64,000 nt of DNA from Thermus sp. 2.9 (GTDB taxonomy: Bacteria > Deinococcota > Deinococci > Deinococcales > Thermaceae): contig NZ_JTJB01000035.1 in NCBI RefSeq assembly GCF_000794385.1, positions 60,984 to 124,983 of the forward strand. The letters are read 5' to 3'. Below the pieces are notes generated by a model that worked only from the letters and a program-made list of their open reading frames with translations, was not told the origin of the DNA and ran no database searches. How positions within the stretch are numbered: the stretch's first letter is position 1; every line of letters starts with the position of its first letter. Positions 42,008 through 51,739 of the stretch are shown here, one piece after another. The translations under genes were made by a program, and so were the position numbers.

Positions 42008-42198
42008 GGCTTCCCGAGCCCCTTTGGCAGGAGCTTTTTGAGGAGGTGGAGCGCCTAAAGGCCTTGTATCTCCGCCTGAAGGAGGCTCCTCGGGAGGAAA
42101 GGGTGGCCTTAGAAGAGGAGGCGCTTCGGAGTCTCGCCCACCTCTGGGGCCATGCCAAGGTGATGTGGGACGAGTTGGAGTTGGAGGAGGAAGGATGA
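41959..42198 (+). CDS. Small acidic helical protein, unknown
   Basis: The 79-aa product ([23 protein letters not shown] onward) is acidic, helical and rich in leucine and glutamate, with two tryptophans. No family is recognised. Its ATG has a GGAG ribosome site inside the preceding ORF, and its stop overlaps the asd start as ATGA, so it is coupled at both ends. The basic and acidic pair could bind each other, but that is speculation. Confidence 0.55.
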   Translation: MGRRAKAAYAEVEKVLGLPEPLWQELFEEVERLKALYLRLKEAPREERVALEEEALRSLAHLWGHAKVMWDELELEEEG

Positions 42199-43190
42199 GG
42201 GTAGCGGTGGTGGGGGCCACGGGGGCCGTGGGGCAGGAGATCCTGAAGGTCCTCGAGGCCCGCGACTTTCCCCTAAGCGAGCTAAGGCTCTACGCCTCCC
42301 CCCGCTCCGCCGGGAAGCGCCTGGCCTTCCGGGGGGAGGAGGTCTTGGTGGAGCCCCTGCCCGAGGGGCCCTTACCCGTGGACCTGGTCCTGGCCAGCGC
42401 CGGGGGGGCGCTTTCCAAGGCCCTGGCCCCCCTATGGGCGGAGGGGGGCGCCTTGGTGGTGGACAACTCCAGCGCCTTCCGCTACGAGCCCTGGGTGCCC
42501 CTGGTGGTGCCCGAGGTGAACCGGGAGGCCATCTTCCGCCACCGGGGCATTATCGCTAACCCCAACTGCACCACCGCCATCCTGGCCATGGCCCTTTGGC
42601 CCCTGCACCGGGCCTTCCGGGCCAAGCGGGTCATCGTGGCCACCTACCAGGCGGCCTCGGGGGCGGGGGCCAAGGGCATGGAGGAGCTCCTCAGGGAAAC
42701 CCACCGCTTCCTCCACGGGGAGGCGCCTCAGGCGGAGGTCTTCGCCCACCCCCTTCCCTTTAACGTGGTCCCTCACATTGACGCCTTCCAGGAAAATGGC
42801 TACACCCGGGAGGAGATGAAGGTGGTGTGGGAGACCCACAAAATCTTCGGGGACGACACCCTCAAGATCAGCGCCACCGCGGTGCGGGTGCCCACCTTGA
42901 GGGCCCACGCCGAGGCGGTGAGCGTGGAGTTCGCCGAGCCCATAAGCCCCGAGGCGGCGCGGGAAGTGTTGCGGCAGGCCCCCGGGGTGGAGGTGGTGGA
43001 CGAGCCCTCGGCCAAGCGCTACCCCATGCCCCTCACCGCCAGCCACAAGTGGGACGTGGAGGTGGGGCGCATCCGGAAAAGCCTCGCCTTTGAGAACGGC
43101 CTGGACTTCTTCGTGGTGGGGGACCAGCTCCTGAAGGGCGCGGCCCTTAACGCCGTGCAGATCGCCGAGGAGTGGCTTAAGGGCGCCTGA
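42195..43190 (+). CDS. asd: Aspartate-semialdehyde dehydrogenase
   Basis: The 331-aa protein begins [20 protein letters not shown], has VDNSSAFRY, the catalytic cysteine in [13 protein letters not shown] and the substrate-binding [14 protein letters not shown]. It reduces aspartyl phosphate to the semialdehyde for lysine, threonine, methionine and diaminopimelate synthesis. It ends 14 nt into the convergent tlyA gene. The start ATG overlaps the preceding small gene. Confidence 0.96.
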   Translation: MRVAVVGATGAVGQEILKVLEARDFPLSELRLYASPRSAGKRLAFRGEEVLVEPLPEGPLPVDLVLASAGGALSKALAPLWAEGGALVVDNSSAFRYEPWVPLVVPEVNREAIFRHRGIIANPNCTTAILAMALWPLHRAFRAKRVIVATYQAASGAGAKGMEELLRETHRFLHGEAPQAEVFAHPLPFNVVPHIDAFQENGYTREEMKVVWETHKIFGDDTLKISATAVRVPTLRAHAEAVSVEFAEPISPEAAREVLRQAPGVEVVDEPSAKRYPMPLTASHKWDVEVGRIRKSLAFENGLDFFVVGDQLLKGAALNAVQIAEEWLKGA

Positions 43191-43884
43191 GCCAAAGCCA
43201 CACCTCCCGGTTCCCCTCCTTGCCCGGGAGGGGGCTTTCCCTTTCTCCCAGCACCTGGAAGCCCAGTTCCGCCGCCCTTTGCCGCACCCGCGAAAGGGCC
43301 CTTTGCCTTAGGGCGGGGTTTCGCACCACCCCCTTGTGGGCCCCGGGCCAGAGCTCAAACTGGGGCTTCACCAGGACCAAGGCCTCCCCGCCGGGCCGGA
43401 GGAAATCCCAGACCTTGGGCAGGAGAAGGGTGGAGGAGATGAAGGACACGTCCATGACCACGAGGTCCACGGCTTCGGGGAGGTGGAGGGTGCGGGCGTC
43501 TTGCTCCTCCAGGCTCACCACCCGGGGGTCCTGACGCAGGGTGGGGTGGAGTTGCCCCTTGCCCACGTCCACGGCGTAGACCCGCTTCGCCCCCCGCTCC
43601 AGGAGCACCTGGGTGAACCCCCCCGTGCTCGCCCCCAGGTCCGCCGCCACCTTCCCCGCCACGTTCAGGGGGAAGGCCTCGAGGGCCCCCAGGAGCTTGT
43701 AGGCGCCCCGGCTCACGTAGCGGGCCTCCTCCAGAACCTCCACCTGGGCCCCTTCCGGCACGGGGTAGGCGGGCCTTTGCACCACCTTGCCCTCCACCCG
43801 CACCTTTCCTTCGGCGATGAGGGCCTTGGCCTTTTCCCGGCTTTCCGCAAGGCCCCTTTCCACCAGGTAGCGGTCCAGGCGCAC
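43177..43884 (-). CDS. tlyA: TlyA-type rRNA 2'-O-methyltransferase / hemolysin-like
   Basis: The 235-aa protein has an N-terminal S4 RNA-binding domain ([30 protein letters not shown]). An FtsJ-like methyltransferase domain follows with [28 protein letters not shown] and VVMDVSFIS. TlyA modifies ribose on 16S and/or 23S rRNA. The GTG start is preceded by GATAAT ending 6 nt upstream, so the message should be leaderless. That -10 box overlaps the -10 box of the divergent gene. Confidence 0.9.
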   Translation of the reverse strand: MRLDRYLVERGLAESREKAKALIAEGKVRVEGKVVQRPAYPVPEGAQVEVLEEARYVSRGAYKLLGALEAFPLNVAGKVAADLGASTGGFTQVLLERGAKRVYAVDVGKGQLHPTLRQDPRVVSLEEQDARTLHLPEAVDLVVMDVSFISSTLLLPKVWDFLRPGGEALVLVKPQFELWPGAHKGVVRNPALRQRALSRVRQRAAELGFQVLGERESPLPGKEGNREVWLWLRRP

Positions 43885-43889
43885 AGGGG

Positions 43890-43896
43890 TATTATC
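43890..43896. promoter_or_regulatory. Overlapping divergent -10 boxes
   Basis: The 7-bp TATTATC contains TATTAT on the plus strand (43890-43895) and GATAAT on the minus strand (43896-43891). Each lies 6 nt from the start codon of its gene, and only 17 bp separate the two start codons. The two promoters cannot both be occupied at once. Confidence 0.6.
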
Positions 43897-43901
43897 TACC
43901 C

Positions 43902-44213
43902 GTGGAGCCGGAGCTTTCCGGGGTCTGGTACGTGTTGGAAGGGGAGCCGGGGGAGCACCTGGTGGTGGAGGCCTTGGGCCAGAGGCTTTCCGGCATCTGG
44001 ACGCGCCGGGAACTGGCGGAGGCCTTCTTGGCCCACCACCCCCAGCTGGGCATGCGGGTGAGCGCCTTGGAGAGCCGGGCGCTCAAGGAGGCCTTCCTCC
44101 GGGCCCTGGGGATGCTCCAGGTGGAAGCGGTGATGGTGGACTACCGGCCCGGGGTGCACCGGGCGCAGGTGGCGAAGGTGGCGGAGCTACTAGAGGAGGT
44201 GCGGCGTGGTTAG
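43902..44213 (+). CDS. Conserved-looking small cytoplasmic protein, unknown
   Basis: The 103-aa product (GTG start; EPELSGVWYVLEGEPGEHLVVEALGQ onward) has mixed alpha/beta character, no signal peptide and no motif I recognise. TATTAT ends 6 nt before its start. It ends overlapping the next gene by 8 nt, so the two are probably cotranscribed. Confidence 0.6.
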   Translation: MEPELSGVWYVLEGEPGEHLVVEALGQRLSGIWTRRELAEAFLAHHPQLGMRVSALESRALKEAFLRALGMLQVEAVMVDYRPGVHRAQVAKVAELLEEVRRG

Positions 44214-44630
44214 GGTGTTGGCGCTATTGGGGGTTCTTCTGGCCTTTGGGCTAGGGCAGCGGGCGGAGGTGAGCCTGGGTAGCCCCTTCGGGGTGCAGGG
44301 GGGCGTGCGCTTCGCTTTGGTGCCCTTCTTGGCGGAGGGGCGGGTTTATGGGGGGGTGGGCCTCGAGGCCTTGGGGGGAGGGGCGGACCTCCTCCTGAAG
44401 CTTCCCCTCACGGACCTCTACCTGGGCCTCGGGGCCTTCTACGGCACGGGCCCCGCCCTGAGCTACCCTCCGGACGGGCGGGGCCAAGGGGGGCTCAGGG
44501 CGGTCCTCGGCACCTGGCTCAACCTGCCCCTTCCCCTCCTCGGGGCTTACCTGGAAATCCACCCCACCTACTACCTCGCCCCCACCCAGGGCTTCGGGGT
44601 GGGGGCGGCGGTGGGCCTGAGCGTGGGGCT

Positions 44631-44634
<4 letters not shown>
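44206..44634 (+). CDS. Exported small beta-rich protein, unknown
   Basis: The 142-aa protein begins with a short signal peptide ([17 protein letters not shown]). Glycine-rich alternating strands follow ([69 protein letters not shown]). That pattern fits a small outer-membrane barrel or surface protein. No family was recognised. Its stop overlaps the convergent glnS stop by 3 nt. Confidence 0.6.
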
Positions 44635-46277
<1,643 letters not shown>

Positions 46278-46292
46278 AGCCCACAGTCTATG

Positions 46293-47053
46293 TCAGAAAC
46301 GGGGCTTCCGCTTTTCAAAGAAGGCGCGGATGCCCTTCTTGAGGTCCCCGGTTTCCCGCACCCAGGCGTTGGCCAAGGCGGCGAGGCGGAAGCCGTCCTC
46401 GAGGCCCATCCCCGGCAGGGCCAAGAGGAGCTCCTTGGTGAGCCGCAAGGAAGTGGGAGCGTTTTGGGCCACCTCCTCGGCCAGGGCCACCGCCTCCTCC
46501 AGGGCCTTGCCGGGGGGGCTTATGCGGTTCACGAGCCCCAGGGCCTTGGCCTCCTCCGCCCCCAGGAGTCGGCCCGTGAGGAGGAGGTCCTTGGCCACCT
46601 TTTCCCCCACGGCCCGCACCAGGATCACGGAGACCAGGGCGGCCACGAAGCCGATTTTGACCTCGGTGTAGCCCAGCGTGGCCCCCTCTTCCATGACCAC
46701 CAGGTCGCAGGCGGTGGCGAGCCCCGCCCCCCCGCCACCGCCGGGCCGTTCACCGCCGCCACCGTGGGTTTGGGGAAGGTGTAAAGGCGGTGGAAAAGGC
46801 GCATGAGGGAAAGGGAGTGGCGGTAGTTTTCCTCCGCCCCCATCTCCGTGACCCTTTCCAAAAAGGCCAGGTCCGCTCCGGCGCTAAAGGCCTTGCCCTT
46901 TCCCGTGAGGACCACCGCCTTGGCCTCTGGGTCTTCCTCCGCCTCGTCCAAGGCCCCTAGGAGGCCTTCCACCATGGCGGGGGAGAGGGGGTTTCGCCGC
47001 TCGGGGTCATTTAGGTACAGGCGGTAGACCCGCCCGCGCTCCAGCAGGACCAT
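46293..47053 (-). CDS. Enoyl-CoA hydratase/isomerase family protein, one-base frameshift
   Basis: The N-terminal part (MVLLERGRVYRLYLNDPERRNPLS, then GKGKAFSAGADLAFLERV) and the C-terminal part (EEGATLGYTEVKIGFVAALVSVIL onward) are in different frames. Adding one base to the run of seven C at 46727-46733 restores NGPAVAGGAGLA and gives 253 aa of the crotonase fold. The oxyanion-hole glycines are in the two motifs named. Family members hydrate enoyl-CoA or catalyse related CoA chemistry. TACAAT (47060-47065) ends 6 nt before the ATG. Sequencing error is the likely cause of the shift. Confidence 0.87.
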
Positions 47054-47060
47054 GCCCCCA

Positions 47061-47089
47061 TTGTAGTGGGGAAGGCTTCCTGCTAGACT
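47061..47089 (+). promoter_or_regulatory. infC operon promoter
   Basis: TTGTAG (47061-47066) and TAGACT (47084-47089) are 17 nt apart, placing the transcript start near 47096. The -35 box overlaps the -10 box of the divergent hydratase gene. Confidence 0.5.
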
Positions 47090-47094
47090 GCCCT

Positions 47095-47131
47095 TAGCCC
47101 GCACAGGAAGAGGCCAAGGCCCTGCGGGCTA
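47095..47131 (+). promoter_or_regulatory. Hairpin in the infC leader next to the ribosome site
   Basis: TAGCCCGCA (47095-47103) and TGCGGGCTA (47123-47131) are exact complements around a 19-nt loop. The second arm is followed at once by the GGAGG of the infC ribosome site (from 47132), so the structure could modulate initiation. Confidence 0.5.
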
Positions 47132-47144
47132 GGAGGTGGTGTAG

Positions 47145-47659
47145 ATAAAGGAGTACCTGGTAAACGAACGCATCCGCGCCAAACAGGTGAGGGTCATCGG
47201 ACCCGATGGGCAGCAGCTCGGCATCATGGACACCCGGGAGGCCTTGCGCCTGGCCCAGGAGCAGGACCTGGACCTGGTTCTGGTGGGCCCCACCGCCGAC
47301 CCCCCGTGGCCCGCATCATGGACTATTCCAAGTGGCGCTACGAGCAGCAGGTGGCGGAGAAAGAGGCCCGCAAAAAGGCCAAGCGCACCGAGGTCAAGTC
47401 CATCAAGTTCCGCGTCAAGATTGACGACCACGACTATCAGACCAAGCTCAACCATATCAAGCGCTTCCTGGAGGAGGGGCACAAGGTCAAGGTCACCATC
47501 ATGTTCCGGGGGCGGGAGATGAGCTACCCAGAGCTCGGGGAAAGGCTTTTGAACCGCGTGGCCGAGGACCTGAAGGGCCTCGCCGTGGTGGAGATGAAGC
47601 CCGAGCTTCTGGGCCGGGATATGAACATGCTCCTGGCGCCCGCCAAGGTGTCCGCCTAG
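47145..47659 (+). CDS. infC: Translation initiation factor IF-3 with ATA start, one-base frameshift
   Basis: The N-domain ([21 protein letters not shown]) starts after an in-frame TAG, and the only start with a correctly placed AGGAGGTG site is ATA at 47145-47147. Rare start codons are a hallmark of infC: IF-3 discriminates against them and so represses its own synthesis. The frame breaks after GPTADPP at a run of six C (47300-47305). One extra C restores [15 protein letters not shown] and 171 aa in total. The C-domain ([35 protein letters not shown]) is complete. It leads the rpmI-rplT operon. The shift is probably a sequencing error, since IF-3 is essential. Confidence 0.9.
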
Positions 47660-47751
47660 ACCGAAGCCCCTCCCTCTGGTATAGTGGGATGGCTTTTGGG
47701 GAGCTCCCAAGACCCCATCCAGGGGCGCTTCCCAAGGGCGGGAGGAAGAAC

Positions 47752-47949
47752 ATGCCGAAGATGAAGACCCATAAGGGCGCCAAGAAGCGGGTGAAGGTGA
47801 CCGTTTCGGGCAAGGTGGTGGCCATGAGGACCGGCAAGCGGCACCTCAACTGGCACAAGTCGGGGAAGACCATCCGGCAAAAGGGGCGGAAGTTCACCCT
47901 GGCCAAGCCCGAGGCGGAGCGGATCAAGCTCCTTCTGCCTTACGAGTGA
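47752..47949 (+). CDS. rpmI: Ribosomal protein bL35
   Basis: The 65-aa product [22 protein letters not shown], with [13 protein letters not shown], is bL35. A GGAGGAAGAAC site precedes the ATG. A TATAGT box at 47680-47685 in the 92-nt gap after infC could be a secondary promoter. Confidence 0.95.
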   Translation: MPKMKTHKGAKKRVKVTVSGKVVAMRTGKRHLNWHKSGKTIRQKGRKFTLAKPEAERIKLLLPYE

Positions 47950-47961
47950 GGGGGGTAGGGG

Positions 47962-48324
47962 ATGCCGCGCGCCAAAACCGGTGTTGTCCGTCGCAGGAAG
48001 CACAAGAAGATCCTGAAGCTGGCCAAGGGCTACTGGGGCCTCCGCTCCAAGAGCGTGCGTAAGGCCCGGGAAACCCTCTTCGCCGCCGGGAACTACGCCT
48101 ACGCCCACCGCAAGCGCAAGAAGCGGGATTTCCGCAAGCTTTGGATTGTGCGGATCAACGCCGCCTGCCGCCAGCACGGGCTCAACTACTCCTCCTTTAT
48201 CCACGGCCTGAAGAAGGCGGGGGTGGAGCTGGACCGCAAGGTCCTGGCCGACCTGGCGGTGCGGGAGCCCCAGGCCTTCGCCGAGCTGGTGGAAAAGGCC
48301 AAGGCCGCCCGGGCTTCGGCCTAA
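47962..48324 (+). CDS. rplT: Ribosomal protein bL20
   Basis: The 120-aa product [26 protein letters not shown], with [34 protein letters not shown], is bL20, an early assembly protein of the 50S subunit. In other bacteria it represses this operon by binding its leader; here only the hairpin near 47.1 kb is a candidate. A strong terminator follows. Confidence 0.97.
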   Translation: MPRAKTGVVRRRKHKKILKLAKGYWGLRSKSVRKARETLFAAGNYAYAHRKRKKRDFRKLWIVRINAACRQHGLNYSSFIHGLKKAGVELDRKVLADLAVREPQAFAELVEKAKAARASA

Positions 48325-48337
48325 GGCGTGTTCCTTG

Positions 48338-48375
48338 GCGCCCTGCGGGAGGTTTCCTGGCGGGGCGCTTTTATT
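48338..48375 (+). terminator. Intrinsic terminator after rplT
   Basis: A 9-bp stem (48338-48346 with 48360-48368, one T-G pair) carrying an inner AGG/CCT hairpin is followed by TTTTATT. It ends the infC-rpmI-rplT operon. Confidence 0.8.
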
Positions 48376-48379
48376 GACC

Positions 48380-48844
48380 ATGCCGCCTGAGCTTTACGTG
48401 GTCCTGGTGGCCGCCTTGCCCGTGGCGGAGCTAAGGGGGGCCATCCCCCTGGGGGTGGCCTTGGGCCTCTCCCCCTGGGAGGCCTTCTTCTTGAGCCTTT
48501 TCGGCAACCTCTTGGTGGCCCCCTTGGCCCTGGCCTTCTTGCCCTGGGCGGTGGGCCTCTTCACCCGCTACCCCTTCTTTGCTCGGCTTTGGCAGGCCCT
48601 CGAGGCCCGGGTGCGGCTCAAAGGGGAAGAGCAGGTGCAACGGCTCGGCGCCCTTGGCCTTTTCCTCTTCGTGGCCGTGCCCCTTCCCGGCACCGGGGCC
48701 TGGAGCGGGGCGGTCCTCGCCGTGGTGCTGGGGCTTAGGCGGCGCTACGCCCTCCTTGCCATCTCCTTGGGGGTGCTGGCGGCGGGCCTCATCGTCTTCC
48801 TCCTCACGGGGGGGGCGGTGGCCGGGCTAAACTACCTGCGATGA
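48380..48844 (+). CDS. Small multidrug-export-type (COG2426-like) membrane protein
   Basis: The 154-aa protein has about four or five helices with the family signature ALPVAELRGAIPLGVALGLSPWEAFFLSLFGNL and VAVPLPGTGAWSGAVLAVVLGL. These proteins are annotated as putative small multidrug exporters but remain uncharacterised. The ATG follows the rplT terminator within 5 nt, so its promoter is unclear. Its stop overlaps the next start, so it is coupled to the PlsY-AAR-like fusion. Confidence 0.75.
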   Translation: MPPELYVVLVAALPVAELRGAIPLGVALGLSPWEAFFLSLFGNLLVAPLALAFLPWAVGLFTRYPFFARLWQALEARVRLKGEEQVQRLGALGLFLFVAVPLPGTGAWSGAVLAVVLGLRRRYALLAISLGVLAAGLIVFLLTGGAVAGLNYLR

Positions 48845-50502
48845 TGCTCTGGTTGTTGCCCTTAGCCTACGCGGTGGGAGCCTTGCCCGGGGGGTATTGG
48901 CTGGCCCGGCGGCGGGGGGTGGACCTGCGCACGGCAAGCCCCTACACCCTGGGCCTGGAGAGCGCCCTGAAGCGGCTGGGCCTTGGCCTTACCCTCCTCG
49001 CCTTCCTCCTAGACTTCCTTAAGGGTTATCTCCCCCTCCTCCTGGGCCGGGCCTTGGGGCTAGGCCTCCCCGAGCTCTTGGCCCTGGGGGTGGCGGTCTA
49101 CCTGGGCCACCTCTACCCCCTCTTCCTCCGCAACCCCTGGCCCCTCCGGGCCAAAGGGGCGGGGGTGCTCCTGGGGGTCTTGGCGGGGCTTCCCCTGCCC
49201 CCCGCCTTGGGGATGGTGCCCGTGGCCCTCGCCCTGGCCCTCTACGCCCTCACGGGCTACGCCTCCTTGGGGGCTTTGGGGCTTCCCCTGGGCCTTTTGG
49301 GGGTGGCCCTTTGGGGCGGGTTCGGTCTTCCCGAGAGGCTCCTTTCCGGCCTCCTTTTCCTCCTCGCCCTCTGGCGTTACAAGGAGAACCTGGGGCGCAT
49401 CCTGGAGGGCACCGAGCCCAGGCTGGGAAGCCCCTTGCCCCTTCCCTCCGAGCGGCAGGTGGTCTGCGCCTTCCTCATCCACCCCCTGACCCTCGAGGAC
49501 TTCTGGCAAAGCCCCCGCTTCCGCTGGGCCAGGCCCTTGGTGCGCCTGGGCCTCCTCAAGCAGGCCTGGGTGGAGCGCCTGGCGGAGCGCTTCCGCCCCA
49601 TGAAGGTGGGGGAGGTGCGGGGGGTGCGGACGGCGGACGGGCGGGAGGTGCTCTGCCACCTCATCTCCGCCCCCCTGCTGCCCCACCAGATCAAGGAGAA
49701 GCCGGAGCTGGCGGTAAAGCGGGCCATCCAAGGGGCCAGGCTCGCCCAGGAGCTGGGAGCCACGGTGGTGGGCCTCGGGGCCTTCTGGAGCGTGGTGGGG
49801 GAGAAGGGCAAGGCGGTGCAGGAAGCGGTGCCGGGCATCGAGGTCACGAACGGCGGGGCCTACACCGCAGGCACGGTGAAGGCGGCCATCCCCGCCCTTC
49901 TGGCTCACTTCGCCCAGGGGGGCAAGGACCTAAGGAAGACCACGGCGGCGGTGGTGGGGGCGAACGGGGTGGTGGCCTTCGGCATCGCCCGCCAGATCGC
50001 TCCCCTGGTGGGGCGGCTCATCCTGGTGGGGCGGGACTTGGAGCGGCTCAAGCGGGCGGCGGAAAGCCTCCGGAAGAACCTGGAGCGCAAAGGGGAGGCC
50101 CCCGAGATCCTGGCCACTACGGAGATCGCCGCCATCCGGGAGGCGGACCTGGTTTTCACCGCCACCAGCGACCCCAACCCCGTCATCTACCCGGAGCACG
50201 TGAAGCCCGGGGCCTGGATCTACGACGAGGGCGTGCCCCCCGACGTCCACCCCTCGGTTAAGGAGGTGCCGGGGGTGCGGGTGATCCCCGGGGGGGTGGT
50301 GCGGCTTCCCGGGGAGGCGAGGGCCACCTTGGACCTCCACTTCGGTGCTCCCGACCAGGTGCCCGCCTGCCTGGCGGAGACCATGATCCTGGCGGCGGAG
50401 GAGGCCTTTGACCGGAAAAGCCTTGGGGGGGAGATCCGGGCAGAGAACATCCAGTTCTTTGTGGAGCGAGCCGAGGCCTTGGGGTTTAGGGTGGTGGAGT
50501 GA
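48841..50502 (+). CDS. Fusion of a PlsY-like membrane domain with an acyl-ACP-reductase-like domain
   Basis: Residues 1 to about 195 follow the PlsY acyl-phosphate:glycerol-3-phosphate acyltransferase: YLGHLYPLFLRN, KGAG and the C-terminal WRYKENLGRILEGTEPRLG. However, the GSGNxGATN motif is replaced by ASPYTLGLES. Residues 205-553 resemble cyanobacterial acyl-ACP reductase: VCAFLIHPLTLEDFW, VTNGGAYTAGTVKAA, the NAD(P) loop AAVVGANGVVAFGIARQI, and CLAETMILAAEEAF, whose Cys510 aligns with the catalytic acyl-binding cysteine. I infer a membrane-tethered acyl reductase making fatty aldehyde. The acyltransferase part may be degenerate or altered. It is coupled to the preceding membrane protein, and a TnpB element sits 6 nt after its stop. 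Confidence 0.7.
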   Translation: MMLWLLPLAYAVGALPGGYWLARRRGVDLRTASPYTLGLESALKRLGLGLTLLAFLLDFLKGYLPLLLGRALGLGLPELLALGVAVYLGHLYPLFLRNPWPLRAKGAGVLLGVLAGLPLPPALGMVPVALALALYALTGYASLGALGLPLGLLGVALWGGFGLPERLLSGLLFLLALWRYKENLGRILEGTEPRLGSPLPLPSERQVVCAFLIHPLTLEDFWQSPRFRWARPLVRLGLLKQAWVERLAERFRPMKVGEVRGVRTADGREVLCHLISAPLLPHQIKEKPELAVKRAIQGARLAQELGATVVGLGAFWSVVGEKGKAVQEAVPGIEVTNGGAYTAGTVKAAIPALLAHFAQGGKDLRKTTAAVVGANGVVAFGIARQIAPLVGRLILVGRDLERLKRAAESLRKNLERKGEAPEILATTEIAAIREADLVFTATSDPNPVIYPEHVKPGAWIYDEGVPPDVHPSVKEVPGVRVIPGGVVRLPGEARATLDLHFGAPDQVPACLAETMILAAEEAFDRKSLGGEIRAENIQFFVERAEALGFRVVE

Positions 50503-50507
50503 CGACT

Positions 50508-50527
50508 CCCCGTTCTTAAGAACGGGG
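50508..50527. repeat. 20-bp perfect palindrome at the right end of the IS element
   Basis: CCCCGTTCTTAAGAACGGGG begins 5 nt after the fusion-gene stop codon and abuts the tnpB stop. Subterminal hairpins like this are recognised by TnpA in the IS200/IS605 family and form the 3' part of omega RNAs. Confidence 0.75.
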
Positions 50528-50660
50528 CTACAAGATACGGGCTACGCCCGTGACCTCGGGTCTCATGGGACGGCCCATGCCGTACCCATTCCCGAAGGCT
50601 CCGGCAAGATAGCCCCTTCGGGGCTGACCCAAGCCCAACGCCAGAATGACCTTCGCGGCA
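50508..50660 (-). ncRNA. Candidate omega RNA scaffold overlapping the tnpB 3' end
   Basis: In IS200/IS605 elements the guide RNA of TnpB covers the end of tnpB and the right end, and its guide is the flanking DNA. Here the last tnpB codons and the 50508-50527 palindrome occupy that place. The guide would then be read from below 50508, inside the end of the PlsY-AAR-like gene. The 5' limit is a guess. Confidence 0.4.
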
Positions 50661-51739
50661 GCCACGTCCCTGTCCAACACACACCCGCACTCGCAAGAAT
50701 GGATGCGCTCGGACAGTTCCTTCTTCTTGATGCTGCCGCATTCGGGGCAAATCTGGCTTGTATGATGTGGCTTTACGGCCACTACTCTCCGCCCGGCGCT
50801 CTCAGCCTTGGCGGAGAGGATGCTGATGAAGGACGACCAGCCCGCATCCAGCACGCCCTTGGATAACCGGGTGCGGGCCAGGCCGGAGGTGTTCAAGTCT
50901 TCGTGGACGATGGTTCCATATCGGTTGACCAGTTTTCGGGCCAGCTTGTGGTGGAAGTCCTTGCGCTGGTTGGCTACTTTGCGGTGCTGCCGGGCCAGGC
51001 GCATTTTGAGCTTCCTGTGTCGGTGGGAACCGCGCCTTTTCCTGGATAGAGCCCGCTGGGTGCGGGCCAGTTTGGCCTCGGCCTTGCGGTACGCCCTGGG
51101 AGGGGCAAAGGTCTCCCCCTCCGAGGTCGCCACAAAGTGGGAAAGTCCCAGGTCTATGCCCACCGCCTTCTCCGACGGGGGTAAGGGCTGGGCCTGCACC
51201 TCGCAGACATACACTGCGTACCAGCATCCGGCGGAGCGCTTGATGGTGAAGGTCTTGGGCACCCCCTCCAGGGGGCGGTGCTGCTTCATTCGCACATGGC
51301 CCACCCCCGGAATCTTGACCTTGCCGTTGCCCAGGGGCTTGCCCGGCCCGACCCAGTTCCCATTCCGCCACACCTGGGGGAAGGTGAAGCTGTCCCACCA
51401 GCCCCGCCCCCGGAAGCGCGGGTATCCCGCCTTCTCCCCCCGCTTTACGCGGGAGAAGAAGCCCTGGAAAGCCCGGTCAAGCCGCTTCAGGGTCTCCTGC
51501 AAGACCTGGGCGTACACCTCCCGGTACTCCGGCCTCACCGCCTTGACCTCGCCCAAAAGCCGCATCTGCTCGTACAGCGTGACCGACTTCCCGGCCTTTT
51601 TCCAGGCCTCACGGCGCTCTTGCAGGGCGGCGTTGTACAGTTCCCTCGTCAGGTCCAGGATATGCACCAGGGCGGCTTCCTGGGCTCTTGTGGGGTACAG
51701 GCGGTATACAAAAGCTTTTTTGTGGGTGGTATGCTCGAT
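50528..51739 (-). CDS. tnpB: TnpB RNA-guided nuclease, start codon apparently lost
   Basis: The protein has the N-terminal KKAFVYRLYPTRAQEAALVHIL, a split RuvC site with Asp in AVGIDLGLSHFVAT, Glu in VHEDLNTSGLAR and Asp in LDRDVAAAKVILA, and the zinc ribbon CPECG and CECG. All catalytic residues are intact. The N-terminal homology reaches IEHTTHKKAF, but no ATG, GTG or TTG starts it. The codon 8 nt after a GGAGG site (51737-51739) is ATC where ATG would be expected. Initiation could occur there or at the GTG at 51667, which would remove the N-terminus. The product is 403 aa from 51739. Confidence 0.8.
   Translation of the reverse strand: MEHTTHKKAFVYRLYPTRAQEAALVHILDLTRELYNAALQERREAWKKAGKSVTLYEQMRLLGEVKAVRPEYREVYAQVLQETLKRLDRAFQGFFSRVKRGEKAGYPRFRGRGWWDSFTFPQVWRNGNWVGPGKPLGNGKVKIPGVGHVRMKQHRPLEGVPKTFTIKRSAGCWYAVYVCEVQAQPLPPSEKAVGIDLGLSHFVATSEGETFAPPRAYRKAEAKLARTQRALSRKRRGSHRHRKLKMRLARQHRKVANQRKDFHHKLARKLVNRYGTIVHEDLNTSGLARTRLSKGVLDAGWSSFISILSAKAESAGRRVVAVKPHHTSQICPECGSIKKKELSERIHSCECGCVLDRDVAAAKVILALGLGQPRRGYLAGAFGNGYGMGRPMRPEVTGVARIL

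Noticed and set aside
50528..51667. Calling the TnpB gene a Cas12 or a CRISPR system
   Set aside because: It has the size and zinc ribbon of TnpB, sits in an IS-like context with an end palindrome, and no repeats or cas genes are nearby.
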